A stretch of DNA of 64,000 nt from Favolaschia claudopus (lineage: Eukaryota > Basidiomycota > Agaricomycetes > Agaricales > Mycenaceae). Positions 13,500 through 24,505 of this stretch are shown one piece after another. A program made the position numbers and the translations under genes. The stretch lies in assembly GCA_037176885.1 (NCBI GenBank), contig JAWWNJ010000092.1, forward strand, positions 310,001 to 374,000, written 5' to 3'. The notes beneath the pieces are model-generated. The model had not been told where the DNA came from. It was given only the letters and a program-made list of their open reading frames with translations, and searched no databases. The stretch's first letter is position 1. Every line of letters starts with the position of its first letter.

Positions 13500-14821
13500 C
13501 TATGTATTAGTGTTTAAGTGAGGTGTAAGAGATTGCTGTTTCTGCTCTGGTGAATCGTGCGATGCTCGAATATGTGCTGCCTGCGGCACACTAGAGCCCA
13601 AAACGAGGGGTCCGTTGGCACCGCCAAGGCGTGTACACGCGTCGTGCGCGTCCGGATGGAAACATGTCGGGAGGCCGCCGTGCGGCTGTAAAAGGCGAGG
13701 GAGTACCCGTGTATGGAAAACACGATGGGCGACTGACGCTCCCTAATGTCGCATATGAGCATTGAGAAAGACGTGAAATAAGTCGGGACATACAAATTGC
13801 TGGAAAATCGCGCCCACGACGGCGGTCGCTGCGTCCCCTTGCACTTTGTACAGCCCAACATCCTTCAGAACCTTTTGCTTGTCTATGCGTGCTTCTTCCA
13901 GCATTGAAGCAGCAACGGTCGGCGTCCATCGCATGACTCGCCCCAGACCCCATTTTGACCCAATGTGCTCACCCAAGAAATAAGTATTCAGTACCCGCGC
14001 CACGATCTCCTGTAGGTCATGGCCTGGTTTTAGGTGCGGAGATGACGAAAGCAGGAGGAGGAGATATGTTTCAAGCACGCGCCGACCTGGGACGAAAATC
14101 TGAGTATGAATTCGGAAAGCTCATCACGGCGTAGACGCACCGATGAATGAAAATTGAGCGTTGTGGCCGTAAAATGCAGCAGGATGACTTGCGTGCGTTA
14201 GCACTCTCGCAGACAGCTCTAGTGGGAAATTTAAAGGTGGGAAGAGCCCGTTTAAATGCTCCGCGAAAATCTGGTCAGGCTTTCGAGGTGGAGGTGGTGA
14301 CGACCGAGCTGGAGCGGCTCGTTGGAACTGTCCAACCGCTGGTCGACTGGTATGACGCTGGTGCGCAACTCGACTGCTGCTCTCTCCCCTCCCACCCTGC
14401 TGGTCAGAACCGCGTGACGCGACGCCCGCGCGTGTTCTTCGCTCCCTCGGTTCCCGTTCCGTCTCGTGTGGCCGCCTACTGGTCTCCGCCTCACTATGGA
14501 ACGATCCCTGCTCCGACGGTTCTAACGGCGGATGTGAATGCCCCCAACTTTGGTCCTGCTCCAACCGTATGCCCGGTTCGTGAGGGACTGCGCGGGATGT
14601 AGGAGGGAGGTTCTCAGAACGCCTGGGATACGCGGCTTGGGGCCGTTTTTTGAGCGCAGCGTAAGAGTACTGTCGTGGGCCTGAAACAAATTTAGTGGTC
14701 GCGGATTTTTTGTTCTAACAGCTTATATACCGGGCAGAGAACGCGAAGGCGTAGGAGGTAACGAGGGGGGTGTGGGGAACACGGTGCGGTGGAGACAGCG
14801 AGCGGAGAGGGAGCGGGACAT
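13500..14821 (-). CDS. MRPL3: Mitochondrial large ribosomal subunit protein mL44 (Mrpl3-like)
   Basis: mL44 is a structural protein of the mitochondrial ribosome with an RNase III-like fold and a double-stranded RNA-binding domain. Seen here: FPLELSARVLTHASHP, LETYLLLLLSSSPHL, VARVLNTYFLGEHIGSKWGLGRVMRW, KVQGDAATAVVGAIFQQF spliced to GASVAHRVFHTRVLP, and a short acidic-basic tail ending at 13500. The region before residue block KPDQIFAEHL is a long Arg/Ser/Pro/Glu-rich low-complexity stretch in the same frame. The 5' end is uncertain. An ATG at 14821 opens an Arg/Ser-rich segment (MSRSLSARCLHRTVF) that looks like a mitochondrial presequence, but the intron joining it to the next exon does not keep frame with the sites I tried. 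Confidence 0.8.
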
Positions 14822-15300
14822 GGCGTCGTCTGCTCAACTCGAAATTTGGTCGAAAAAAGTTGTGACGTCTGTGACAGTTCTGATGTGTGACAGGAAACTC
14901 TGGAGGCAGGCCAGAAAAATCCCAGCAGCGAAAGGAAAGGCAGACAACACAGCAAAGCAGTTCCTAACGAGCCAGCTAACTACAATACAGGATAAGATAT
15001 ACACTAGGACAGAGCATCATCGTTTGGCCATTCCGTATTTGCTCTTTACATCCTTTGTCAATGCCCGCAACATCGCAACAGTCACTCGCGGCGCCGATGA
15101 CGAATCAGTCTGTGCCAAAGATACTGTGCTATTACTCGGAGACGGCGTCGTCCGTCCATTCGCTTGTGGAGGGCTCGACGAGGGACTGGGCTGCGTGGAA
15201 GTTCCGAAATTGGACGAGATTCGCCGGCGTTTATTGAAGTATGAAGAGCTGCGGGTTGCATGTCCTCAGCTGCATGCGAGCATTCAAATGACGCCGTAAC
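14822..15300. other. Intergenic, no gene seen
   Basis: This is the 5' flank of mL44 and the 3' flank of SAC3. A plus-strand frame crosses it but shows no family features. Confidence 0.4.
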
Positions 15301-18300
15301 TCACGTTGTGACCTCTGTCTCTTCAGACAGACTTCGAGTGCGGCGCCTTGGGGATCTGCGCATGCTCATTCTATGAGCCTCTGTCAGGGCAGTGTTGCGA
15401 AGTTGGGCTTCTTCGGCGTGCTTCTCCAGCGCTGCACGGATGGCTTTTGTGGAGACAAAGAAAGTTTGATCTCGCTCCAATCCATTTTCACATTGGTAGA
15501 GGGAAAGGCTGCGCAGATGGTCGACGAACGCAGTGGTAGGGAACTCTCGACCAATCTCGCGATGTGATTGCAAATCTGTCGCGACGACTCCCACAGCAAG
15601 AGTGTTCAGCTGTGGGTTATCGAGCCAAGACCCTACGGCCTCGAAGGTGGATCTAGCAAGGTGGTTTGAACAATCTTACGAGAACAGAAACGGGATAAAC
15701 CTACTCGCTATCACGAACCCAGTTCCAGTCCGGTCGAAATGCAGGTAAAGACAGATCGGCCGCCTCTATCCCCAACAAATTTGTCGCTAGCGAGGCAGTC
15801 GTATTTAACAGATTGACCGCAGCGTCGAGTAATCGACAATAGAGCGTCCAGTCAACTGCGATCGAGGGTCAGAATCGAGGCTCACAAGAAGAGGAGGCAA
15901 ACCTACACTGTCCACTGACGCTACAGCTATTCATCCACTCTGTGATAAACGAATGGAATGCAGGGTCAAAGAGTTTGAATACATCTGTCCAGACAGACAT
16001 TAGAATGTGTCACAGTTCATCACGCTGTTTGCGTACCTCTCAAGGTAAGCGATTGCACAAGTGTGCCGCTAACATCGAGCTGCAAGAGATTGAGAGCATC
16101 CTCGAACTTGCGATCCAACTCCGTAGTTGCAGCAGTGACACGAAATGCACAGAAACTCGAGATGACAAAATCCGCGAGCAATTTGTTGACCTGGAAACGC
16201 AATCCGTCGGCAAAGGAAAAGAAAAGTTTAGCACAAAAACATACCATATCCAAAAGATCGCCCTTTAAAAGTGCAGTGTCTGAAGTAGACTCGGCTTCAT
16301 CTGCCGCCCAAACAACCAACAGCAACGAAGGCACGAAATGTCGGTTTTCAGGAAGCGCATTGATGATATCGCGCAGTCTTGTACAGTCGTCTAATATCCG
16401 GTATTTGCTGCGAGGGAAAATAAGACGACGACAACACATCCCCAGATGCACACACACCGCTCCAAATCATCATCGATACCCTCCAAAGGCGTGCATTCAA
16501 ACACAATGACGCCCGGGTATCCCTCCTCAACAGGTTTGTCGGGAGCTAGAGGCGGAGGCCTGGCAACGATGGGTATAGAAAACACGTTTTCTGTTTCCCA
16601 TTGACCTCCAGAGCCCGGGACGTCGAATTTGCATTCCAGCCATATTGCGGTGGCGTCGGTTTCTGGATTGAGAGATAGCCATATTCGCCAGAAGGTCGAA
16701 GATGGTGATTTTGTCGACTTGAACTTGGTTTTGAAGTGGGACCGTGTAACCTGGAGGAAAGACCCTCGGGCCCAGCGTCGTGCGTGCTCCTCTTTATTCT
16801 AAGCAAAGAATGAACAGGGATTAAGCGGTTGAGAATAATGCTGAATACCTCTTGGAACCTCTTCGCCAAAGCTTCATCCGTCCGAGGACTCTCATACTTC
16901 CTCTTCCGCAACGTCGACCGCTTCATCGACGAAGACACCGACGTCACCGACACATCTCCCATATCAAAATCATCCCCTGCCCGCCCATTCTCCAGCAACT
17001 TCATTCGTTTACTCCGATTCTCCATCCGCACCCCATTCGGACTCGTACGCTTCTCCGTCCCCCTTGCCCTCCTCACCTTCTCTGAATATTTCTCACTCTG
17101 CTTACACGCCTCGGCCCACTCCGCTCTATCCGTCGTCCGCTTCTGCCACAACGCCAAACACCTCCGCATCACTGTCCCCGTCTGCTCAAACGCAAGCGCC
17201 TTCGCTTCCAACTCCTCCTCCGTCTGCACCGTAGCGGTCGCCTTCCCCTTGCCCTTGAAATCTCCGTTGATGCGAAGCGGCGAGGGTGGCTGCAACGGCA
17301 CGGCTATCCCTGCCGCCGTCGATGTCGATGCGGTGGGCTTCACAGGAGAGAAAGACGGAGTCCGCAATGGTCCCATTGATGGACTGCTGAGTACCAATGG
17401 ACTCAGCATGCCACTGCCGCTTGGGCTCATGCTAAGACCCGAGGTCTTGAGCTGGCTGAGCATTGGGTTGGCGGCTCTGGTTGGCTGTGGTGCATTGATG
17501 AACGATCCAGAGCCGGGAGTGGCCAATGCCGCGGGTACGGAGTTGCTAATGGTAGGAGTCGAGGGTAGAGATATGGGTTGCACCCTACCTAACGGTGGTG
17601 GGATACGGGGCGTCATGGGACTGGAAGGTCCAGCAGCAGCTACTGGGGGGGTGGTGTCGAGCTTTGTCAACAAGGGAGGGGCAGGTTTGGGTGGTGGCGG
17701 CGTGGCAAATGCGGGCAGTGAAGAGGACGACGCTGACGAAGTCGACCCTGGGAACAGAGGTATTGGCGTCACACCGAAGATAGGTTTCGTAGCGGCGGGT
17801 TGCAAAAGCGAAGGAGGAGGCGTGAATTCCGGGGCTTTAGCATTCAGTGTTGAAGTTGAAGGTGTTGCTGTCCAGGCCGGAAATTCAGGCGCCTTGCCCT
17901 TGCCTTTGTCAGTAAGATCCCCGTCCGATGGTGTTGGGGAGGGTGCGAAGATGTTGGCCGTTGGGGTTGTATTAGTGACGGGTGTCGGAGAGGAGGAGGA
18001 AGGGGGGGCGAAGGGCGACTGCGCTGGGTTCTGAGCAAAAGGGTTGTTCTGAACTCGAGCAGGGACAGCAAATCCATTAGCGGCAGCAGGCGAGGAGGTG
18101 GATGCCTGCGGTTGAAAACTGCCCGCAGGTGGTTTGACTGATCCATTTAGATTTGTCGTCGAAGAATTGGGAAACGGTGTAGATGCAAAGGGGTTTGAAG
18201 TGGAGGATGCGAAGACGGATTTCGGCGCAGGTGCAAACGCGGAAGCGAAGACACTTTTGCCCGGCGACGCGGCCGCCCCAAGATTGGCGAAAGCAGAAGC

Positions 18301-20227
18301 GGGTTGCGGGGCCGTGCTTGAAGGAGGCCCGAACACAGACGTACCCGGTGTTGGACCGAAATTCTGTGCCAACCAGCCTGAAGCGCTAGGCTTGATCGCG
18401 GCAGGAGATTGCATAGCCTGATCGACATCACCTACGTCGCCCTCGTCTTGATCAGTTGCATCGTCTGTCATCCCATCGTCCAGCTCGTCCCCTTCATCTT
18501 CCACAACCTCCTCCACGAAAGCTTGGGTGTCGTCTACCGCGCCACCGGTTCCAGTGGTACCATCGATGATATCCCCCAAACTTTCTCCACCTCGAATATC
18601 CTCGATATCCTCCACCGTGCCTTTCCCGAATAATCTTTCAAGTAGACAAGCCACGAGGAAAACCATACCCTTCCCCCCTTCCCCGCCACCCATCATCTCC
18701 CCCGCGAGCTGCCCAAAAATGCCCATGCCCTCCGGGCCGACACGCAATTTTGACGCCTTGGTGATGGGCTTGCTCTTTTCCTGAACATGGGCGCGGAACG
18801 CGGTAGTGAGTTTGTACATTGGGTGGTCCGCGATGTCCTGAGGAAGGGGGACGGGCTCCGGCCGCTCGACCTGATCGCGGATGTGAATGAGCCGGTGATA
18901 TATGCGCATCTCCAACTCTGCCGGCGACTGATACACCCCTCGCTGGTCGTTGTAAAACTCTTTGAGCGATTGCAGGGCTAAGAAAGTCAATACAGTGCGC
19001 AAAAGCAAAACAGACGAGCGACGTACTGTTCATGAGCTGCTGCTCTTCGAGCGCAATAGAGAAACCCTCTTGGTCGCGTTCCAAAAATAATGCGAGGATA
19101 TGGAACCGCGCACACCGCTCGTGGCACTCCATCGCGAGTGCGCCGGTGTCATGTTGCATAGTGAAGTCATTGCGCACGGCCCGAGAGCGGTCTCGGACGA
19201 AGGTGTAGGTGGCTGAAAACCCGCCGCGAGGGATCAGGTCGTGAAATAAGTAGTCCAGCGTTCGCTGCCCGGGGATTCAGATACGAATTGTTCAAGGATT
19301 CGTCTGTCTACCTTGAGAATAAGTGGTGGCCTCAAGTCGGAGGGAATCGTCTTGTCTCCTGCAGCACGCTCGTACATTTTCACAGCACGGCTGTGGTCGA
19401 CACGGTTCGTGCCAGGAATCTACATGAGGTCAGAACTGAACACAACTGGATTGCCCACACGCACCTTCTCCCAGTCATACAAATTATTTTCCCTCTCTCT
19501 GCGATATCGCTCAAACCGAGGGCACATATCTGTGCAGGTACCGACGATGGAAATCGCGTCCTCGAGTCGCTTCGGGACGTTGGGATCGTCCATTTTGCCC
19601 TCCGCAATGGCGGTTTTGCGTTCTATTTCGCGTTGCTTCACCAACTGCAGGAGAACGTAGTATCAATGCGTGAACCAGCAGTCTGTTCTGATAGAGAGTT
19701 TGCGGTTCCAATGTTTATCCGCCCTACAACTGCGACTTATGAAGCTCATTATGAGAGGGAGAGAAAAGAAACGCGTCTACTTACCCTGGAAGAAGAGCAC
19801 ACCAAGCCATTGCACAGGAAGGACTGTGCAACTGGTGGCTCACCGCAAACTCTCTGATGCAAATCAAGTGCAAAATCGGGTTGAAGCCACACACCTCGTG
19901 CCAAAACTTCTCTCGCTCCTCCTGAGTATCCAGAACCGGGTCCTCTAACGAAGTTATTGATATTGTGGGTGTTCCCGAAGGACTATTGTTGCTCGACGTC
20001 GCGTGTTGAAACGCTCCATTCGTTCTCGGCGGGTTTGAAAGACCCCTACCGCGACCACGGCCACGAGACCCGTCTCTTCTCTCCGTTTCAACGTGTGCCG
20101 GTGTTGTGGCACCCGACCGGGGTAGCTGCTCTGAGCCAGGAGCAACCCATTGTTTATTGCGTCCTCGTCGTACCCCGAAGTCGTTATGCGCCCCGCGCGC
20201 CGAACGCGAGTTGAGGGAGACCTCCAT
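15301..20227 (-). CDS. SAC3: Sac3/GANP family mRNA export scaffold (TREX-2)
   Basis: Sac3 is the scaffold of the TREX-2 complex, which couples transcription to mRNA export at the nuclear pore. The first in-frame ATG (20227) gives an Arg/Gly-rich N-terminus with an RGRGRGRG run. The Sac3 domain carries the hallmark VGTCTDMCPRFERYRRERE, then KMYERAAGDKTIPSDLRPP, DYLFHDLIPRGGFSATYTFVRDRSRA, CHERCARFHILAL and SLKEFYNDQRG. A long Ser/Pro/Phe-rich region follows (about 17400-18400) with nucleoporin-like KSVFAS and SVFGPP units. A Trp/Arg helix (ALWQKRTTDRAEWAEACKQ) may be the Sus1/Cdc31-binding CID. The C-terminal part (WLSLNPETDATAIWLECKFD, CTRLRDIINALPENRHFVPSLL) is spread over several exons to 15301. 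The large size, about 1,300 residues, fits the family. Exon joins in 15.3-16.5 kb are my reading and less certain than the N-terminal half. Confidence 0.9.
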
Positions 20228-20482
20228 GGCGTTCCCCTGGCGAGAAATAGGCTCAGACGAGCTAGTGTAAGGTCGACCACGACGGGGAAAGAAGAAAGAG
20301 GTGGTTGATCGCGTCACGGTCACGCTCCTTTCTTTTTTCGCGATGCGTGATAAATTATAATGCGCTCGTCAGGCGTTGGCCTCAGTGAACGTTGAACGTT
20401 GAACAGTAGAATCTTGCTACGCTGGATCGAAGCTGTTGCAAGCGGCTCGGTTATGGCCGTTCCTTATACAAGCCTCAGCGGA

Positions 20483-20850
20483 GCTCAGCGGTCCAAGCGG
20501 CGAGGTAACGCAGTCTTAGCAGATCACTCACTCTTGCGCTTCAAGAGCCAGCATTCCTTGTGTCGTCTGGGGCGAAGACGCCCTCTCAATTGTGCTTCTC
20601 GTGCTGACGTGCCTCTGCTACGCGTCCGAATCCTTTATGTCATTTTCTCACAAAAGAAACAACCATCCGAGCCTCATCTGCCAGTGGTATTATTTCGTAT
20701 GTTTTACCTTCCTCCTCGTCATTGTTGCTTGATGTCTTCCAGTTTTTTGTTGACAGAACCAGACGAGGGATTCAAGTGAAGTGGCGGCCGCTCACGCAAT
20801 ACCATTTTTTTTGGCGAAGCGGATGGCTTGGTAGAATTGAACATATGAAT
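20483..20850 (+). pseudogene. Decayed, deleted copy of the gene at 49.5-50.6 kb
   Basis: Two blocks match the gene at 49476-50609 in order. The first (about 20483-20630) matches the region encoding GPSEQ...NIPCVVWGEDALS: GGTCCAAGCG and then AGCCAGCATTCCTTGTGTCGTCTGG against AGCCAACATTCCCTGCGTCGTTTGG. The second (about 20690-20850) matches the last intron and final exon, including TTCCAGTTTTTTGTTGA and GCGAAGCGGATGGCT. About 800 bases of the middle are missing and the last exon meets a TGA and frame changes, so it cannot encode the full protein. This is direct base-level similarity seen by eye. Confidence 0.75.
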
Positions 20851-21185
20851 CGGCAAAACATGCGTCTGAGGATATCTCGACATATTGGACTCGTGCGACA
20901 ATCTCTTGCGCTCTGAATCATTTGGGATATCTTATGCTGTTTGATGTCTACGGATTCATGCTGTGCGCGAACCTGCAACTAGCCCTGAAACTAGCCTTGA
21001 AACCCCTGCGCAGACCGGCTGCCCCACGGATTTTCAGGAGTCAGACTTCGTAGAGGATGAAAGGGATGGAAGGAACGCACGGTGGTTATACAGCGAGACT
21101 CCCCGTTTCGTAAGTTGATAAGTCCATGTACGAAGTGGTGGAAGGTGGCGGATCATATTCCATGGAGATGTGCGTACCAGTGGCA

Positions 21186-21193
21186 TATAAAAG
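21186..21193 (+). promoter_or_regulatory. TATA box of the SnoaL-like gene
   Basis: TATAAAAG lies 50 bases before the proposed ATG at 21236. This supports a transcription start just ahead of that ATG. Confidence 0.4.
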
Positions 21194-21235
21194 GTTTTTC
21201 GGATCCTGCTAGATTTATAGACTTCAACCCTTCGA

Positions 21236-22182
21236 ATGGCAAGCTACACCATCGCTGGCTACCTTCTTGACCGAGTGCAAATTGAGGAAACAGTGTGGGT
21301 ACAATTCTGTACGTGGAAATCGGAGTTATAATATCTGATGTTGTGAACGACCTTCATGCAGCACCAGACTCGCGAGTCGCTATTCTTGATCTAAGTTCGC
21401 CGGAATTTTGAAAGACGTTTCTCTCTAGCTTTGGTACGCTGACCGCAAAGAATGGGATAAAATCAGCTCAGTCTTCGCGGAAAATATTGTTATCGACTAC
21501 AGTAAGCTGTCGCTCGCGTATATTCAGTATTCAGTCACTCACCTATCCTCCAAGCCGATCTGTTTGGCGGAGAACCCGTTCGTAAGTCACATCTCAGACC
21601 CACACTTGGGACGCTTGAGTTCCTAACGCGGTTGATTTATTCGCGTAGGTACGACTGGGGCAGATCAAGCCAAGGCGTGGAAAGATATGGTGAATTATCT
21701 AGACGCAACGCAGCATGTTGCCTCGTGAGTGATGCGCAGGGGTCTAAGTTTATGTTTTTGTTTTTACCCAACAAAATTGCGTCCTAGTGGATTACTGATG
21801 GATCTCCCTCAACCCTCGCCTGACCACGAGGTCATCAAACGCCCAACAGAGGTCGACTTTACCTGCAATGTTTTTGCATCTCATGTGAAGAAAACGGCTC
21901 GTGGAGGGCCACTGCTTGACATCGGGGTGGGTCCCAGAGTTTCCAACGATGCCGATGATTAATTCGCTCCATGAAATTTATAGGGGCGATACGAGATAAA
22001 AGCCATCCGGCTCACTGAGGCACCAGCTGGAAATCCTTGGCGAATTCAGTCATTGAAGGCTCACGGTGCGCCGCTGTCGGTCACGGATTCCTTACTTATG
22101 AACAGATCATTTGACAGCCATTTTTTATGACGGGAATACGGATGTCGCAAAGGCTCCTGGCGCCAAATTCGGCTGGATGTAG
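21236..22182 (+). CDS. SnoaL-like (NTF2-fold) small enzyme-like protein
   Basis: The fold family includes small cyclases, dehydratases and isomerases with a cone-shaped alpha+beta barrel. The first exon gives MASYTIAGYLLDRVQIEET. I join it to LWYADRKEWDKISSVFAENIVIDY, the typical helix-then-acidic-strand opening of SnoaL-like proteins. Further exons give TDLFGGEPVRTTGADQ, AKAWKDMVNYLDATQHVAS, GLLMDLPQPSPDHEV, DFTCNVFASHVKKT, GRYEIKAIRLTEAPAGNPW and a last exon ending KFGWM. Most junctions have clean GT-AG borders and keep frame; the first intron is the weakest join, because two donors are possible. The H in ATQHV and the buried D/E residues could be catalytic, but I cannot name a substrate. 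The product would be about 170-180 residues, normal for the family. Confidence 0.65.
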
Positions 22183-22248
22183 CATTGGTGTATTGTCTAC
22201 TTTGTCCGATTGACCCAATTCAACAAGGAGTTTCGGAACACATTTCTA

Positions 22249-22577
22249 TTATTTCCTTTTCTGGCTGCGATGGGTTGTTTGCGGATGTTTCGCATTTGCT
22301 AAATTTGGGTACCATTGACTGATGTCAGCAAACCTTTCACCCAGAGTGGACTCAATTTTCGTTGCAAAACTCTCGCCTTTCCTCCATTCCCTACAAAGGG
22401 CGCCAGCCTCACTGGCTTCAGAGAGGGCTTGGGGCAAGCTTGGGGAGGGCACTGAAGAGGCTCTGCAATGATTCATACATGCCTCAAACTGTTGCTCTTC
22501 GGCCGGGTCAAGGGCGCCGAGCACACTGAGACGGGAGGGGCTGCAATCCGCTCCCGCAGCGTCATACCAGTCAAACA
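22249..22577 (-). CDS. Unidentified ORF fragment, possibly a gene remnant
   Basis: A minus-strand frame without an ATG reads ELFDWYDAAGADC, then RLSVLGALDPAEEQQFEAC, ALSEASEAGALCREW, FATKIESTLGERFADISQWYP and ends at 22249 in a basic tail. The composition is protein-like (Glu/Ala/Leu with regularly spaced Cys and Trp) rather than random, and codons favour C/G at third positions in the first half. A stop lies just upstream in the same frame. It could be the last exon of a short gene running leftward from about 22.7 kb, or a remnant. I do not recognise a family. Confidence 0.3.
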
Positions 22578-22813
22578 GCTCATCTAGAGCTTAGCCGTCT
22601 TCCGCGCGGAATATAGATACCCCACCGCCAGAACAAATTGTGGAAGTGCCTTCGACTGTTTACCGTGAACCAGATAGAGCTACCCTCGCTGAGGCGTGAA
22701 TGGTAGATGAGATGTGGTCTAGTATATCTGGAGTCTGACCGACATTGGGCCAAGATTTTTATACAGCGTCATTTGCGAATGTCGCGAACATATTTGAATG
22801 TAAGTCTGGCGCA

Positions 22814-24505
22814 TCATGGTATGCGCCACATTGCGATTCCACTCCGCTCCTTGTCCAGCTCTTTCTTCACCGCCTTGCTAGTTCCGCTTCTAACTGCCGC
22901 CGCGACGAGCAGTCCAAGCGCCGACCTGAGTGCCTTTCGCGAATCCATGTTCACCGATTTCGAAGATTCAGGTTCAGAAACAGTGACGCGCTCCCAGTCG
23001 ACGCAGAGATCCAAGTACTCAAAGAGTACATCGACAATCCCACCGAAATCGCCCTGTGCGGCGGTGGTTTCATCAGCTTTGGGTTTGTCCTCGGGAACTA
23101 TATGTCATCAATACAAGTTCCGGAACGGATGAGAACGAGTACGTACGAGGCACTTTCCATAGCTGTTCGAGCGTTAATGCGTCCCATGCGATGAGGGGCG
23201 CGCCAACCTTGACGGGGACGACGATGGTTGGGCATCCATTTAGCAGGATGTACCTCATTACGCTCTCTTCTGGACGCGCGGAGGTGGTCCACAGTGTACG
23301 ATGTGGCTTCAGGCCGATGCAAACTATAACCATGCGCCGGGGCTCGGGAGGCGAAGCCGGAGCTGAAAGGGTGTGCTCTGGCTCTGAGGGCGATGAGGGT
23401 CGAGAATGTAGGAGATTTTTTATGGACGGGATAGAAAAGCCACGGTGAGCTTTGGGTTGTGCTGTAGACTGGGGAGCTTCGGCAGGGGCATCACAGAGAG
23501 CTATCACCATGGCCGATTCCTTAAGAAGGGTCTGGCCCACTCTGTAGTCCCCTGCAACCAAACAAATCATGGCAAGCGTCCTGAACCATACATACTACTT
23601 ACCCTCAAGGAACGGACCATGACAGAAGACAATATCGGGTTTCATAGTGCGCGGAATAATCGGCCGCCGTGAACTGGCAAACAAATACGGCGAAAACCAG
23701 CCCTTTTCAACGGCCAGGTAGTCCTTCACGGTCGCAAAGAGCGAATTATCCCTGATCCCCGATCAAAGAAAGCGCAAAAAAAAGACGCATACCACTCACT
23801 TGTGCACACTGCTGCGATAAAATCCAAGTGCCGCGTCCGTCATCGTTGTCTTGAATTTGAGGGTAATGAGTAACTCTTTGACAGCAGTTGTCTCCAGTCG
23901 TTTCGAGTGAATCGGAATGATTGCCTCTGTGGGTTCTTCGATGACGAGACTATTTGCAGCCTCGGTGGTCAGCGAAAAACCAGCATGGAGTCCGAGTTCG
24001 ACCAGGATGCTATCTCCAAATGTTGAGACTACCTCCCCGGCAACTGGGCCCAAGACCGGGGCCGCTACGACGGCCATTCCGCCCTATTGTTCCGGTCAGA
24101 CAAATGTCGTTCGGAAGCACAATGAGCTAACCGTTGCAGCAATGACTGTGTGGACTGCCAGATCGCGAAAACGAACGCAGGGTAGCAGCAGCGGCGACGA
24201 GTCTCCCCACTAGAGCGTCGGAACTTAGGAGTGTTGTTTTATGAGAAGCAGCACACTCACCGGCGAAAGACATACTACCGAAGTTCCTGCCGCACGCAAG
24301 GACTCGTAGCTTGACAATACGACCCGCCCAGTCATCGACTAGACACCGAACCTTTCGTTAGTTTCCAGACTGTCATATGCTATCGTAAACGACTGACCCC
24401 TACAAGCTTGCGTACAATCCACGGTGCTGATTTCTCCGTCTCATCGTGTTCGTTGGAGAGCGATGTTGGATCGATGGGTCCAAGGGATGAGACATCTTGC
24501 GACAT
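22814..24505 (-). CDS. Conserved protein of unknown function, copy B of an inverted pair
   Basis: This is a close paralogue of the gene at 6382-8207, on the opposite strand, with the same exon-intron plan. The start is MSQDVSSLGPIDPTSLSNE; WIVRKLVG again splices to SMTGRVVLSSYESLRAAG, and later blocks are VLGPVAGEVVSTFGDSI, HAGFSLTTEAANSLVIEEP, TDAALGFYRSSVHK, DYRVGQTLLKESAMVIALC, VGLKPHRTLWTTSARP and the same MWRIP end. Differences are spread along the protein and concentrate in the Pro/Ser loop and in the segment before the C-terminal helix, where copy A has a Gly-Ser repeat that copy B lacks. The promoter regions are not visibly alike, so only the transcribed region is well conserved. Both copies look intact. 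Confidence 0.8.

Noticed and set aside
16829..18034. 401-codon plus-strand ORF
   Set aside because: It lies antisense to the Ser/Pro-rich part of SAC3, where low stop density on the reverse strand is expected from codon bias.
14341..22565. Shared 16-base string GACTGGTATGACGCTG near 14344 and on the minus strand near 22560
   Set aside because: Flanking sequence does not align, so I treat it as coincidence.
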